The notes under the pieces were generated by a model. The model saw nothing but the letters and a program-made list of their open reading frames with translations, was not told the DNA's origin and did not search any database. A stretch of 64,000 bases of DNA. It comes from Yoonia ponticola (GTDB lineage Bacteria > Pseudomonadota > Alphaproteobacteria > Rhodobacterales > Rhodobacteraceae). A program made the position numbers and the translations under genes. This document shows, piece by piece, positions 35,305 through 44,103 of the stretch. Numbering within the stretch: position 1 is the first letter of the stretch; each line of letters opens with the position of its first letter. Location: assembly GCF_014199395.1 (NCBI RefSeq), contig NZ_JACIJM010000005.1:302283-366282 (forward strand), written 5' to 3'.

Positions 35305-36057
35305 ATGATAAAATATTGCGCGAACCTATCGACCTTGTTCCCTGAACTGCCGTTCCTAGAAAGGTTCGGCGCAGCGCGGTCTGCGGGGTTCGGCGCGGTT
35401 GAAGTGTTGTTTCCCTACGATCATCCGGTGCCGGACATGCTGGATATGTTGGGCCGCAACGAGCAGTCGCTCGCGATGATCACCTGCCCGCCGCCCAATT
35501 ACACGGGCGGTGAACGCGGCTTTGCTGCGGTGCCGGGGCGCGAGGCGCGGTTTCAGCAGGATTTCCGCCGGACGTTGCGTTATGCAAAAGCGCTGGGCGC
35601 AAAACACATTCACATCATGGCGGGGGCGGCTGCTGGACCGGACGCGCTGGCGACTTTTGTCGCAAACCTGCGCTGGGCCACTGCCTTCGCGCCGGAGCAA
35701 AGCCTGACGATTGAACCGATGGCGAACATCGCGGTGCCGGGATATTTTCTGAATGATTATGTGCAGGCTCTTGAGATCATTAAAGAAGTTCGTGCGCCGC
35801 ATCTGGGTATCCAGTTCGACACCTGGCATGCGTTTCAAATTCACGGCAATGTCGGGGATATCTGGGCGCATGTGAAAAACTATGTGACACACGTCCAGTT
35901 CGCCCAATCGCCAAGCCGGAATAGTCCTGATGTGGCGGGCGATATCGATTTCACGTCGTTCATGAAACAGATCAAAAAAGACGGCTACAAAGGTTGGGTG
36001 TCGGGGGAATATACACCGGATGGTTTGACCGGTAGCAGTCTAAATTGGAAGGCATGA
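35305..36057 (+). CDS. Hydroxypyruvate isomerase family TIM-barrel protein
   Basis: 250 residues. The fold is the AP-endonuclease-2-like TIM barrel: FPELPFLERFGAARSAGFGAVEVLFPYDHP, ALGAKHIHIMAGAA and GIQFDTWHAFQIHG. The paired glutamates expected in Hyi are present as Glu137 (LTIEPMAN) and Glu235 (SGEYTP). The likely reaction is interconversion of hydroxypyruvate and tartronate semialdehyde, which would link to glycolate/glyoxylate use, though it is not next to a gcl or glxR gene. Stands alone on the plus strand. Confidence 0.82.
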   Translation: MIKYCANLSTLFPELPFLERFGAARSAGFGAVEVLFPYDHPVPDMLDMLGRNEQSLAMITCPPPNYTGGERGFAAVPGREARFQQDFRRTLRYAKALGAKHIHIMAGAAAGPDALATFVANLRWATAFAPEQSLTIEPMANIAVPGYFLNDYVQALEIIKEVRAPHLGIQFDTWHAFQIHGNVGDIWAHVKNYVTHVQFAQSPSRNSPDVAGDIDFTSFMKQIKKDGYKGWVSGEYTPDGLTGSSLNWKA

Positions 36058-36083
36058 TTGGCGACGCAAGGACGCCGCCAATC
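36056..36083. terminator. Bidirectional hairpin between convergent genes
   Basis: GATTGGCG (36056-36063) pairs with CGCCAATC (36076-36083). It overlaps the stop codon of the hydroxypyruvate-isomerase-like gene and lies just before the stop of the convergent vWA gene. There is no U-run, so terminator function is tentative. Confidence 0.4.
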
Positions 36084-36090
36084 GGTTGAT

Positions 36091-38118
36091 CTAGTTACGA
36101 CCAAGGCTTTCCGCGAGGCGCATCAATTGGATCGCTTCGGCACGGTAGCCAAAACTATCGGCACCTTTGCTTTCAGTCGCCAGCGCAATCGCGTCGCCCA
36201 TTGACCATGATCCAAGGTAGCTGTCACCGCGCAGGATTTGCCCAAAACCAGCGATAGATGCGGCAAATTGGGCTTCTGTGCTGGCGGTACTATCGCGCAG
36301 GATCGGCGTCTCGATCAGCTGGCTGACGTCAGTGCCGGGCTCTTTGTAGCGGAGTTTGAGAAAGCCTAGCTCGTCGCGTTCAACTGCTGCCTGTGCCGCA
36401 CCATAGCGCAACGGATCGGTCATGCGGGCAGGGCTGCCAACGGGGGTGACTTCATACAATGCTGTCACCGTGTGTCCGGCCCCCAGATCGCCCGCGTCAA
36501 CCGCGTCGTTGTTAAAGTCCTCGCGGTTTAGCGCCCGTGTTTCATAGCCAATCAGGCGGTATTCCGCGATTTGAGTGGGATCAAATTCGACCTGAACTTT
36601 CACGTCGCTGGCAATCGGGAACAATGCGCCAGTCAATTGATCTACAAGCACTTTCTGCGCCTCGGAGAGTGTGTCGATATAGGCCGCAGTGCCGTTGCCG
36701 TTTTGGGCCAGCGTTTGCATGGTCTGGTCGTTTAGATTGCCACGGCCAAAGCCCAAGACGGACAGGAACGTGCCTGTGTCACGCTTGTCGGCAATGAATT
36801 TTTCCAAGCCGTTCGGATCACTTAAGCCCACATTAAAATCACCATCAGTGGCAAGCAAAACGCGGCTGACTTCGCCGTCGCTGCTCATGCTTTCGGCGAC
36901 CGCATAGGCTTGTTCCAAACCGCCTTGCCCATTGGTGCTGCCGCCCGCGCCAAGTCCGTTCAGCGCGTTGCGGATTTTGGTGCGTTCGGACGCGGGTGTG
37001 GGGGCCAAAACTTGTCCCGCCGATCCCGCATATTCGACGATTGCGACTTCATCTTCGGGACGCAACTGGTCGAGCATTAACAGGAACGATTGCTTCAGCA
37101 GCGGCAATTTGGACACATCAGACATCGAGCCGGATGTGTCGATCAGGAACACAAGGTTCAGGGCTGGGCGTTCGTCCACAATGGGCAATTCGCCTTGCAG
37201 CGCGATGTGAACCAGTTGCGTGTCGGGGTTCCACGGGGTCGGCATCACGCTGACTGTGGGCTGGAACGGATCGCCACCTGCTTCGGGTGCTGCGTAATCA
37301 TAAGGAAAATAGTTAATCATTTCCTCGATGCGCACAGTCTCGGCGGGCGGTAATTGACCGCGCATGATGGAATTGCGCACGATGGAATAAGACGCGGTGT
37401 CCACGTCGATGGAAAACGTCGAAACTGGTTCTTCCGCCGTGACTTTCAGCGGGTTGCTGTCCGCGTTGGCGAAGCTTTCGGTGTTCACCTCTGCCGGTGC
37501 AATTTCCATGTTCTGTGCAATCGCACCCAAGGCTACGCCATTCGCCGTGTTGGCCGCATTTGGAATTGGCGCACGTCGGAGGACGACCGGTGGGGCGGGT
37601 GCCTCTTGCGGCATGTCCATCATCATTTCCACGTCGGCAGTTTCAGGCGCGATTGGGACCAAAACGCGGCGGGTGTTTGCGTCGTCGTCCGCCGTGACTT
37701 CGGCCAGCTTTTGAACCTCGTTTGACATAGCCGCCTCGGGCATCGGGTCAATCGGATCAACAATGTCCGCTGGCATATCGACCTCTGGAACAGCGACTAT
37801 ATCGGCATCAGGGGCTGTGGGCGTGACCTTGGTTTCTAGCCACATGTCTTGCCCTGTAGGCGTGAGAAAAAGAAAGCCGCAAGCCACAAGCGCCGTTGTC
37901 GCGGTCAGCCCGCCTTTTGATGTAAACGTCGAAAGCATTGTCGTTACTCCTGTCCAGAGGCCGTTCAGGCCGGTTGCAGGGGTAGGACGCGGCTGATCCG
38001 TCGATCCTTGGATATTATCGAAGTTTTTTTGCGCAAGAGCCAGATCAGCGGCACGTTTTTGCGCGTCCGGCTTGGGCGTCGTCATCATGGCTTTGAGGTC
38101 GTCTAGATCGTCATTCAT
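36091..38118 (-). CDS. vWA-domain membrane protein (YfbK type) paired with ECF sigma factor
   Basis: 675 residues. A cytoplasmic N-terminus of about 70 residues (MNDDLDDLKAMMTTPKPDAQ...) precedes one membrane helix (GGLTATTALVACGFLFLTP). The exported part has the vWF_A N-terminal region (FSIDVDTASYSIVRNSIMRGQLPP), a vWA domain with the MIDAS motif DTSGS (FLIDTSGSMSD), and a C-terminal DUF3520-like segment (FLKLRYKEPGTD). The start overlaps the sigma gene stop by 4 nt, so the N-terminus sits where an anti-sigma domain is expected. Confidence 0.88.
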   Translation of the reverse strand: MNDDLDDLKAMMTTPKPDAQKRAADLALAQKNFDNIQGSTDQPRPTPATGLNGLWTGVTTMLSTFTSKGGLTATTALVACGFLFLTPTGQDMWLETKVTPTAPDADIVAVPEVDMPADIVDPIDPMPEAAMSNEVQKLAEVTADDDANTRRVLVPIAPETADVEMMMDMPQEAPAPPVVLRRAPIPNAANTANGVALGAIAQNMEIAPAEVNTESFANADSNPLKVTAEEPVSTFSIDVDTASYSIVRNSIMRGQLPPAETVRIEEMINYFPYDYAAPEAGGDPFQPTVSVMPTPWNPDTQLVHIALQGELPIVDERPALNLVFLIDTSGSMSDVSKLPLLKQSFLLMLDQLRPEDEVAIVEYAGSAGQVLAPTPASERTKIRNALNGLGAGGSTNGQGGLEQAYAVAESMSSDGEVSRVLLATDGDFNVGLSDPNGLEKFIADKRDTGTFLSVLGFGRGNLNDQTMQTLAQNGNGTAAYIDTLSEAQKVLVDQLTGALFPIASDVKVQVEFDPTQIAEYRLIGYETRALNREDFNNDAVDAGDLGAGHTVTALYEVTPVGSPARMTDPLRYGAAQAAVERDELGFLKLRYKEPGTDVSQLIETPILRDSTASTEAQFAASIAGFGQILRGDSYLGSWSMGDAIALATESKGADSFGYRAEAIQLMRLAESLGRN

Positions 38119-38651
38119 TGCGCGTCCTCCTTTTCTTTTATGGCTTTCAGGGCCTTCTTGGCCTCTGAAATACGCCAGCTGATTGTGCCCTCTGACACGC
38201 CCATCACCTCGGCTGCGGCTGCGTGCGTCATGTCGTCGAGGACCAGCGCAAGCGTGTCGCGCAGGTCTGGTGCAAGCTGCGCCATTGCTTGGGTCAACCA
38301 GTCGATTTGTTCTGCGGTTTCATGGATCACGGCAGTTCGCGCGTTTTCCCAGTCGCCCCAGCCATCACTGGCTTTGGCATAGGTCGCCTGCTTGCGGCGT
38401 CTGTCGTGGGCGGCGTTCATCGCGACGCGGTAAAGCCAAGTCGTGACCTTTGCGCGCCGCTGATAACTGGCCAGTTTCGCAGGTAACGCCGCGCAAATGT
38501 CTTGCGTCAAATCTTCGGCCTCGGACCGCTGTCCTGTCATCCGAAAGCAATAGGCGAACAAGCGGTCGTAATGACGGTCGAGCAAGCTGGCAAAGGCTTG
38601 TCCGTCCCCACTGGCGGCCGCATAGGCCAAGTCTTCGTCGCTGGTTGTCAT
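38115..38651 (-). CDS. ECF-type RNA polymerase sigma factor
   Basis: 178 residues from MTTSDEDLAY (alternatives at 38657 and 38687 add a few residues). Region 2 is visible in LDRHYDRLFAYCFRMTGQRSEAEDLTQDICAALP and TTWLYRVAMNAAHDRRRK, and region 4 in LAPDLRDTLALVLDDMTHAAAAEVMGVSEGTISWRISEAKKAL. Region 3 is absent, as in group 4 sigma factors. It is co-encoded with a transmembrane vWA protein that probably acts as its membrane-bound partner. No clear self-promoter was found. Confidence 0.93.
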   Translation of the reverse strand: MTTSDEDLAYAAASGDGQAFASLLDRHYDRLFAYCFRMTGQRSEAEDLTQDICAALPAKLASYQRRAKVTTWLYRVAMNAAHDRRRKQATYAKASDGWGDWENARTAVIHETAEQIDWLTQAMAQLAPDLRDTLALVLDDMTHAAAAEVMGVSEGTISWRISEAKKALKAIKEKEDAQ

Positions 38652-38707
38652 ACGCATCACGCCTATAGGACGGATGCGAATGGTCAATCCTTGGCGGTTA
38701 TCTGACT

Positions 38708-39193
38708 TTATTTATTGGCGCTTATATGCGCGTGAAATGCTGTGGTCAGTGTGTCGCGATCCGACGGGGCATGTACCCGCTGCGTGATCGCGCCATCAGC
38801 ATCGAAAAACAACAGCGTCGCATGCGCCGAGTTGTGACGGTCGGCAAATGCGCTGCCAACGTCCGACGCGATGCTTGCGACGCGATACTCGAGGTCGCTA
38901 TTTTCGACCGTTTCCATCGCGGCCCGTGTTTCTTTTTGCAGGGCAACGCAGATCGGACAGCTTGGGTCGTGGACTTGGACAATGACGGGCATGCCAGAGC
39001 CAACAATGCTGAGATCTTGTTCTGCAAGGTCCGCGCGTACTTTGTTCACCCCAAGCAGGCCAATGCCACCAATCGCGACGATGCCGCCCAAGATGTACGG
39101 CGCTTTCGCGAGAAATGACCGCCGTGTCGTGACCTCTGGTGCTGATATTTGGGATTTTTTCGTGGATTTCGTGGATTTACGAGATTTTTTCAT
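38708..39193 (-). CDS. Tat-exported thioredoxin-like protein
   Basis: 161 residues from MKKSRKSTKS. A lysine/serine-rich head is followed by a twin-arginine signal (TTRRSFLAKAP, then a hydrophobic stretch YILGGIVAIGGIGLLGV). The thioredoxin fold follows, with the redox-like motif C-P-I-C in HDPSCPICVALQKE. It should be a periplasmic, possibly membrane-tethered, disulfide protein. It ends 57 bp before the ECF sigma start on the same strand; shared function is only suggested by position. Confidence 0.8.
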   Translation of the reverse strand: MKKSRKSTKSTKKSQISAPEVTTRRSFLAKAPYILGGIVAIGGIGLLGVNKVRADLAEQDLSIVGSGMPVIVQVHDPSCPICVALQKETRAAMETVENSDLEYRVASIASDVGSAFADRHNSAHATLLFFDADGAITQRVHAPSDRDTLTTAFHAHISANK

Positions 39194-39272
39194 AGGACCG
39201 ATCGTGACTTTATTTTTGCACACCCTAGACGGTTTTAGCAGGGGCGGGGGTCACGATTGGTTGATCTGTTTT

Positions 39273-39318
39273 GATCTTCGCCGCGACCATATTCAAAGTA
39301 ATCGTCGCGGCGAAGATC
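39273..39318 (-). other. Perfect 15-bp stem downstream of the SSADH gene
   Basis: GATCTTCGCCGCGAC (39273-39287) and GTCGCGGCGAAGATC (39304-39318) form a perfect stem with a 16-nt loop, 7 nt past the SSADH stop. No U-run follows on the minus strand, so it is either a factor-dependent terminator or a 3'-stabilising hairpin. Confidence 0.55.
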
Positions 39319-39325
39319 AGTCGTT

Positions 39326-40807
39326 TTAAACCGACGTGCAGATGTATTTCATTTCCATATAGTCATCCATCCCGTGGCTCGACCCTTCGCGTCCAAGGCC
39401 CGATTGCTTGACGCCGCCGAAAGGCGCAACTTCGGTGGAAATGATCCCCGTGTTCACGCCTACGATGCCGTATTCCAGCGCCTCGGCGACTTTGGTCACG
39501 CGGCTGAGGTCTTTGGCGTAGAAGTAAGACGCGAGGCCAAAGATTGTGTCGTTGGCTTGTGCAATCACATCGTCTTCGTCGTCGAATTTAAACAGGGGTG
39601 CGAAGGGACCGAATGTCTCGTCTGTCGCGACTTGCATCGTTTTATTGGCGCCCGTCACGATTGTTGGCTCAAAGAACATGCCGCCCAATGCGTGGGGTTT
39701 GCCGCCTGTCAGCAGTGTCGCGCCCTTGGATAGCGCGTCTTTAAGGTGCTCTTGCACTTTTTCGACGGCTTTCGGTTCGATCAGCGGGCCAAGCGTGGTG
39801 CCGTCTTCCAGCCCGTCGCCGACTTTCAAGGCGTCGACAGCGGTTTTCAACTTTTCTGCAAAGGCATCATAAACGCCTGCTTGGACGTAAATTCGGTTCG
39901 CACAGACGCACGTCTGGCCGTTGTTGCGGAATTTACAGGCAATCGCGCCTTCAACGGCAGCATCGAGATCAGCATCATCAAATACGATGAACGGCGCGTT
40001 GCCACCCAATTCCATCGAACACTTCATCACCTGATCGGCGGCTTGTTTCAGCAAAATGCGCCCGACTTGCGTGGACCCTGTAAAGGTCAGTTTACGCACG
40101 ATGGGGTTTTCGCAGAACTCTTTGCCGACGCCTGACGCATCTTCGGACGGTACCACCGCAAACAGGCCTGCTGGCACGCCTGCTTCTTCACCAAGTTTCG
40201 CCATAGCGAGTGCGGACAGCGGTGTTTGCGACGCGGGACGCACGACAAAAGCACAGCCCGCAGCCAATGCTGGAGCCACCTTGCGCGCAATCATCGCATT
40301 TGGGAAATTCCACGGCGTAATGCCAGCGGCGACGCCAATTGGTTGTTTGATCACTTGGATGCGTTTGTCAGCCATATGGCCCGGAATCGTTTGGCCATAC
40401 GCACGCTTGGCCTCTTCACCGAACCATTCAAGGAACGACGCGCCATAGGCGACTTCACCCCGAGATTCGACGAGCGGCTTGCCTTGCTCTGCGGTCATAA
40501 TCTGCGCGAGGTCTTCTTGGTTCTCCATCAAAAGGTCGAACCATTTGCGCAGCACTTTGGACCGCTCTTTAGCGGCCAAGGCAGCCCAGTCTTTTTGCGC
40601 GGCTTGCGCATGTGTGATCGCATCGGACACGTCTTCACGTGATAAATCAGTGACTTGCGCGATCACGTCGCCCCGCGCGGGGTTCACCACATCAAACGTT
40701 TTTCCGTCCGTCGCATCAATCCATTTGCCGCCAACATAGGCTTTCGTGCAGATCAGATCAGGGCGGGACAAACGTCCGGCAAGGTCGGTTTTTTGGTCAA
40801 GCATCAC
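39326..40807 (-). CDS. gabD: NAD(P)-dependent succinate-semialdehyde dehydrogenase
   Basis: 493 residues of the ALDH superfamily, GabD branch: KRIQVIKQPIGVAAGITPWNFPNAMIARK, the catalytic glutamate in MELGGNAPFIVFDDADLD and the catalytic cysteine in NNGQTCVCANRIYVQ. The C-terminus PFGGVKQSGLGREGSSHGMDDYMEMKYIC is typical. It oxidises succinate semialdehyde to succinate, the last step of GABA catabolism. No gabT or transporter gene is adjacent. Confidence 0.92.
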   Translation of the reverse strand: MMLDQKTDLAGRLSRPDLICTKAYVGGKWIDATDGKTFDVVNPARGDVIAQVTDLSREDVSDAITHAQAAQKDWAALAAKERSKVLRKWFDLLMENQEDLAQIMTAEQGKPLVESRGEVAYGASFLEWFGEEAKRAYGQTIPGHMADKRIQVIKQPIGVAAGITPWNFPNAMIARKVAPALAAGCAFVVRPASQTPLSALAMAKLGEEAGVPAGLFAVVPSEDASGVGKEFCENPIVRKLTFTGSTQVGRILLKQAADQVMKCSMELGGNAPFIVFDDADLDAAVEGAIACKFRNNGQTCVCANRIYVQAGVYDAFAEKLKTAVDALKVGDGLEDGTTLGPLIEPKAVEKVQEHLKDALSKGATLLTGGKPHALGGMFFEPTIVTGANKTMQVATDETFGPFAPLFKFDDEDDVIAQANDTIFGLASYFYAKDLSRVTKVAEALEYGIVGVNTGIISTEVAPFGGVKQSGLGREGSSHGMDDYMEMKYICTSV

Positions 40808-40890
40808 AGTCTCCCCATTGTGTTGCTGTATATCTGGGGGGGCTGACTGCTTAGGTAAAGGATAAAAGCGAAATTGATCTGGCTGGCGAG

Positions 40891-41352
40891 TTAGACATCA
40901 ACGACTTCAGCGCCGAGATAGTGCAATACCGACGTGTCATTCAGGGCATAGGGAAAGCCGCCGAAGGCAGGTTCTGCGATCATCACCAGCGTATTCTTGT
41001 GGTCGATTTTGCGCAGGTAGGTATCCGTCAGGTCGCCATTCAGAAATTCGCTTAACCGCTCGCGATGACCGCCAAAGACGACCTCGACATGAGCGATATC
41101 GATGAAAGCGTCGGGCAGTTCTCGGGTCAAGTCCTCGGGTGTGTTCAGTTCGCTGTGAAAGCAGTAGTGGCGGGCGCTGGCGATATCATCGAAGTTTCCG
41201 GCAAAGAAATGCACCCGCGTTTTGTCGTGCGGCAGTGGTGCGCCACGTGTCGGGGTGGATTTGCGTCGCCCTAACGGCAGCAGATTGGCCAAATTAAAGG
41301 GCAGGCCATTATTGAGCAGGAAAGACGGTGTGAAGCGACGAAATATAGACAT
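40891..41352 (-). CDS. Uncharacterised protein, possibly Imm22-like
   Basis: 153 residues from MSIFRRFTPSF. I do not recognise it with confidence. The central part TRVHFFAGNFDDIASARHYCF and the ending SVLHYLGAEVVDV resemble the short alpha/beta Imm22 immunity-protein fold (opening beta strand followed by a helix). The N-terminal 45 residues are basic and proline-rich. If it is an immunity protein, no toxin gene is adjacent. Its codon use looks like that of its neighbours, so recent transfer is not indicated. Confidence 0.55.
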   Translation of the reverse strand: MSIFRRFTPSFLLNNGLPFNLANLLPLGRRKSTPTRGAPLPHDKTRVHFFAGNFDDIASARHYCFHSELNTPEDLTRELPDAFIDIAHVEVVFGGHRERLSEFLNGDLTDTYLRKIDHKNTLVMIAEPAFGGFPYALNDTSVLHYLGAEVVDV

Positions 41353-41766
41353 GATGTGAATGTGCAGATGTTCGGCGGCAGTGTCACGTCGATATTGATT
41401 GCGCTTTATGGAAAACTGTACCGCTCCCGCAGGGCGTTGTTGATCAGTATGGAACCAATGCGGGCCATCGCAGTTAAGCAGACGGGGGCAGGTGGTCGCC
41501 GCGAACACGATATTTTAGATATTAACGCAGATGGAAACGAAACCGTAACCAAATGTCTGTACGGTCCGGTTCATCATATCGTTGGCTAACACCGCCTACT
41601 GCTGATTGTTAAAAGGCCCTCCCACGGTGTGGGGTGGTTGACCACGCATGTCAGTGTCTTCGTGACTGTTGCATAGCAACACCACTTAACTGACCCCACC
41701 GTATGGTGATTTCACGGCACTTGATCGCTGTGCTATCACTCCCCGATTGTTACAAAAGGTGCTGCC
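41353..41766. other. Intergenic region without a supported gene
   Basis: 414 bp between the Imm22-like gene and the L,D-transpeptidase gene. A 77-codon plus-strand reading frame (41356-41589) has no family resemblance and no ribosome binding site. A compact hairpin TGTTGC-ATA-GCAACA lies at 41667-41681, and CACC-GTAT-GGTG near 41698. It probably holds the promoters of both divergent genes. Confidence 0.6.
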
Positions 41767-42564
41767 ATGCCTGATTCTATGCTATTCAACCGTCGCACAT
41801 TCAGTGCGATGCTCTTGGCCTCGACGGCCGCGTGCGCACGTAGTGTGCCGGACTCGAGCCCGCCCGAAGAATTCGTTCCCCAGATTAACTTTCTGGATGG
41901 ATACGGCCCGATACAGGACGGTGAATACCACCTTCCTGGCATTCCTGACACCTACACCCAAGGTATTAACCGCCGCATGACTGGCGAATATCTGGGTGAA
42001 CAGAGTAGCGGAACGATCGACGTCGATCCCTATGCAAAGTTCCTCTACAACGTCAAAAGCGACGGCACTGCCGTGCGTTACCCCGTTGGCGTTGGACGGC
42101 AAGGCCGTTCGATCAATGGCGGTGCCACGATCAAGCTCAAGCGTGAATGGCCCGGTTGGACGCCAACGCAGAATATGCTGCGCACAGAGCCAGAAGTTTA
42201 TGAACCCTTCAGGTCCGGTGTGCCGGGTGGGTTGAGCAGCCCATTGGGTAGCCGTGCGCTGTACCTGTATCGCGGTAGCCGCGACACATATTACCGGATT
42301 CACGGCACCAACGACCTCGAGTCTATCGGGAATTCTGGTTCTGCGGGCTGTATCCGTATGTTCAACCAAGATATCATTCATCTGTTTGAACAGGTCGATA
42401 TCCCGACCAAGGTACACATTCGTAGCCGCGAAGAATCTATGCGCGTTGATCCGGAAAACTATGAACGTGGTGTTGAATTGCCGCCTAAAATCGTTTCTCG
42501 CGAAGAACTCTTTGGCACATCGACGCCAAATGCGGACGACGTAGAGCTATTTACCGATAGTTAA
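41767..42564 (+). CDS. L,D-transpeptidase (YkuD domain)
   Basis: 265 residues. The N-terminus has a twin-arginine-like signal (NRRTFSAMLLASTAAC) with a lipobox-type cysteine. The YkuD catalytic block is HGTND at His179 and SAGCIRM with the nucleophile Cys195. It should form 3-3 cross-links in peptidoglycan or attach lipoproteins in the periplasm. It precedes the telA operon by 128 bp, separated by a strong hairpin. Confidence 0.92.
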   Translation: MPDSMLFNRRTFSAMLLASTAACARSVPDSSPPEEFVPQINFLDGYGPIQDGEYHLPGIPDTYTQGINRRMTGEYLGEQSSGTIDVDPYAKFLYNVKSDGTAVRYPVGVGRQGRSINGGATIKLKREWPGWTPTQNMLRTEPEVYEPFRSGVPGGLSSPLGSRALYLYRGSRDTYYRIHGTNDLESIGNSGSAGCIRMFNQDIIHLFEQVDIPTKVHIRSREESMRVDPENYERGVELPPKIVSREELFGTSTPNADDVELFTDS

Positions 42565-42575
42565 GCCGACTTGAT

Positions 42576-42608
42576 GCGGTTTTGGGGTAAGGAATTCCCC
42601 CAAAACCG
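42576..42608 (+). terminator. Hairpin after the L,D-transpeptidase gene
   Basis: GCGGTTTTGGGG (42576-42587) pairs with CCCCAAAACCGC (42597-42608) over a 9-nt loop, 11 nt past the stop codon. It is stable but has no U-run. Confidence 0.55.
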
Positions 42609-42629
42609 CGTCTGGCGCGTCATCTGCGT

Positions 42630-42658
42630 TTGTAAAACGGCTGTGCATTTCCTAGATT
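42630..42658 (+). promoter_or_regulatory. Sigma70-type promoter of the telA operon
   Basis: TTGTAA (42630-42635), 17-nt spacer and TAGATT (42653-42658), 34 nt ahead of the telA ATG and just after the hairpin that ends the upstream gene. Confidence 0.5.
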
Positions 42659-42692
42659 GATCTTACAACGATTAACTCAGGGATTTTTCCAT

Positions 42693-43769
42693 ATGGCCGA
42701 TTTCGACGCGCAGATTCAACAGTCTCAAGAACAGGTTGCTGAGGCGCAAACCAAGATCGCAGCTTTGACCAGCCGGATTGAGACGGCTCGTCAGAAGATG
42801 GCGACTGGCACTGATATCTCGGTTGATATCGAAAATGCATCCCTCGACGAAGTCCACGCACACACGGAACTGATGAATGCGAATATCGCCGAACTCATCA
42901 TGGGTCTGGACGATGTAACCTCTGCGTTTTCCAAAGACTTTGACGAGATGCGCAACAAAACCGGCATGGAAACTTTCATCGGTTTCTTTTCAAAGGCCAA
43001 GGCGGACAGCATGCGTCAGGAACGGATGCGTACCGCGTCGGTCGATGACAAGCTGCAAGACCTGATTTCCAAATCCGACGTCATCACCAAATTACTGCAA
43101 ACGCAGTTGGCTGAATTGAACGAGCAAAAAGTCAGCGTTGAAAATAACCTGACGGGTACGCTGGACGAACGCGAAGTCACCGTTGGTGAACTTGAAACCG
43201 CCCGCGCCGATATTCTGGCGATGGACCCCGCGATTATCGCGCTTGAGAACAAGATTTCCGTAGAGCAGGACGCCGCCGCACGCACCAAGCTGGAAAGCGA
43301 ACTTGCGGGCCAGAACGCGAAGTACAACGAACTGGTGCAGCAAGAGCAGGTCTTAGTCGCGAAATCCCAGACGCTGGAACGCTACATCGAAAAAGGCAAA
43401 ACCTGGATCGACTCGCTGCAAAACCAAGCGGCGACGCAGATGGTGCTGATTAACAAGCTTGAGACAGACACCAAACAGCGCGTGGTGTTGTATGATGCGC
43501 TGTCTAAATCGTTGAAAACCGCGCAACAACAAGACGTTGCCCACCAGATCAACGAAATCGGTGTGAAAACAGACCAAGAAGCCCAAACCGCAATGGCCGC
43601 CATCGGTGCCGCGACAAACAACCGGATGGCCGACATGCTGGAAGCCCACGAAGACCACATGGTATTCGCGCGCGAAGTGCTAGAGCAAAAGGCGAAAGCG
43701 GACGAGCGGTTCGTGCGGCGCTTTGCGAAGATCGTCGAAAAGCATGATAGCAATGAGTATGGTGCGTAA
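42693..43769 (+). CDS. telA: Toxic anion resistance protein TelA (KlaA family)
   Basis: 358 residues from MADFDAQIQ. It is an almost entirely helical, coiled-coil protein with the TelA hallmarks: FIGFFSKAKADSMRQERMRTA, DDKLQDLISKSDVITKLLQTQLAELNEQK, and QNQAATQMVLINKLETDTKQRVVLYDALS. TelA/KlaA was first linked to tellurite resistance on plasmids, but chromosomal copies are of unknown function and often pair with membrane proteins. It is the first gene of the eight-gene operon running to 49990. Confidence 0.9.
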   Translation: MADFDAQIQQSQEQVAEAQTKIAALTSRIETARQKMATGTDISVDIENASLDEVHAHTELMNANIAELIMGLDDVTSAFSKDFDEMRNKTGMETFIGFFSKAKADSMRQERMRTASVDDKLQDLISKSDVITKLLQTQLAELNEQKVSVENNLTGTLDEREVTVGELETARADILAMDPAIIALENKISVEQDAAARTKLESELAGQNAKYNELVQQEQVLVAKSQTLERYIEKGKTWIDSLQNQAATQMVLINKLETDTKQRVVLYDALSKSLKTAQQQDVAHQINEIGVKTDQEAQTAMAAIGAATNNRMADMLEAHEDHMVFAREVLEQKAKADERFVRRFAKIVEKHDSNEYGA

Positions 43770-44103
43770 GCCTCTCATTCTTATAATAGGGCTGCCGCTT
43801 TTAGCTTTCCTTGTCGTTCTGGGGTGGGGTGTTGCCGTTACAGGCGATCCCTTCGCCGAAAGCTTGGTTCAGGCGACTGCAATGGTACCATTTCTGATCG
43901 TTGGGGTGGTTCTTGCTGGTTTCGGCGCTGTTTTTGCTTTGGAAACGTTCTTAGGATTGGTTTCGCTGTTGGGAATGGCTGTTCTTTTGCCTATTATGGG
44001 GCGCGACGTCGCTGCTGCTTGGAGCAATAAAATGACTGCTTTTGAACGTGGGATCGCGAATTGGATAAGAACTGTTGGCAGCCACAGCGAGACACGTAAA
44101 TGA
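43744..44103 (+). CDS. Small membrane protein of the telA operon
   Basis: 119 residues from the first ATG at 43744 (others at 43753 and 43759). It has two or three membrane helices: PLILIIGLPLLAFLVVLGWGVAV, AMVPFLIVGVVLAGFGAVFAL and FLGLVSLLGMAVLLPIMG, then a basic amphipathic tail (WSNKMTAFERGIANWIRTVG). I recognise no family. It overlaps telA by 26 nt and the following gene by 4 nt. Confidence 0.78.
   Translation: MIAMSMVRKPLILIIGLPLLAFLVVLGWGVAVTGDPFAESLVQATAMVPFLIVGVVLAGFGAVFALETFLGLVSLLGMAVLLPIMGRDVAAAWSNKMTAFERGIANWIRTVGSHSETRK

Noticed and set aside
41356..41589. 77-codon frame in the gap before the L,D-transpeptidase gene
   Set aside because: No ribosome binding site and no recognisable protein; may be chance or a remnant.
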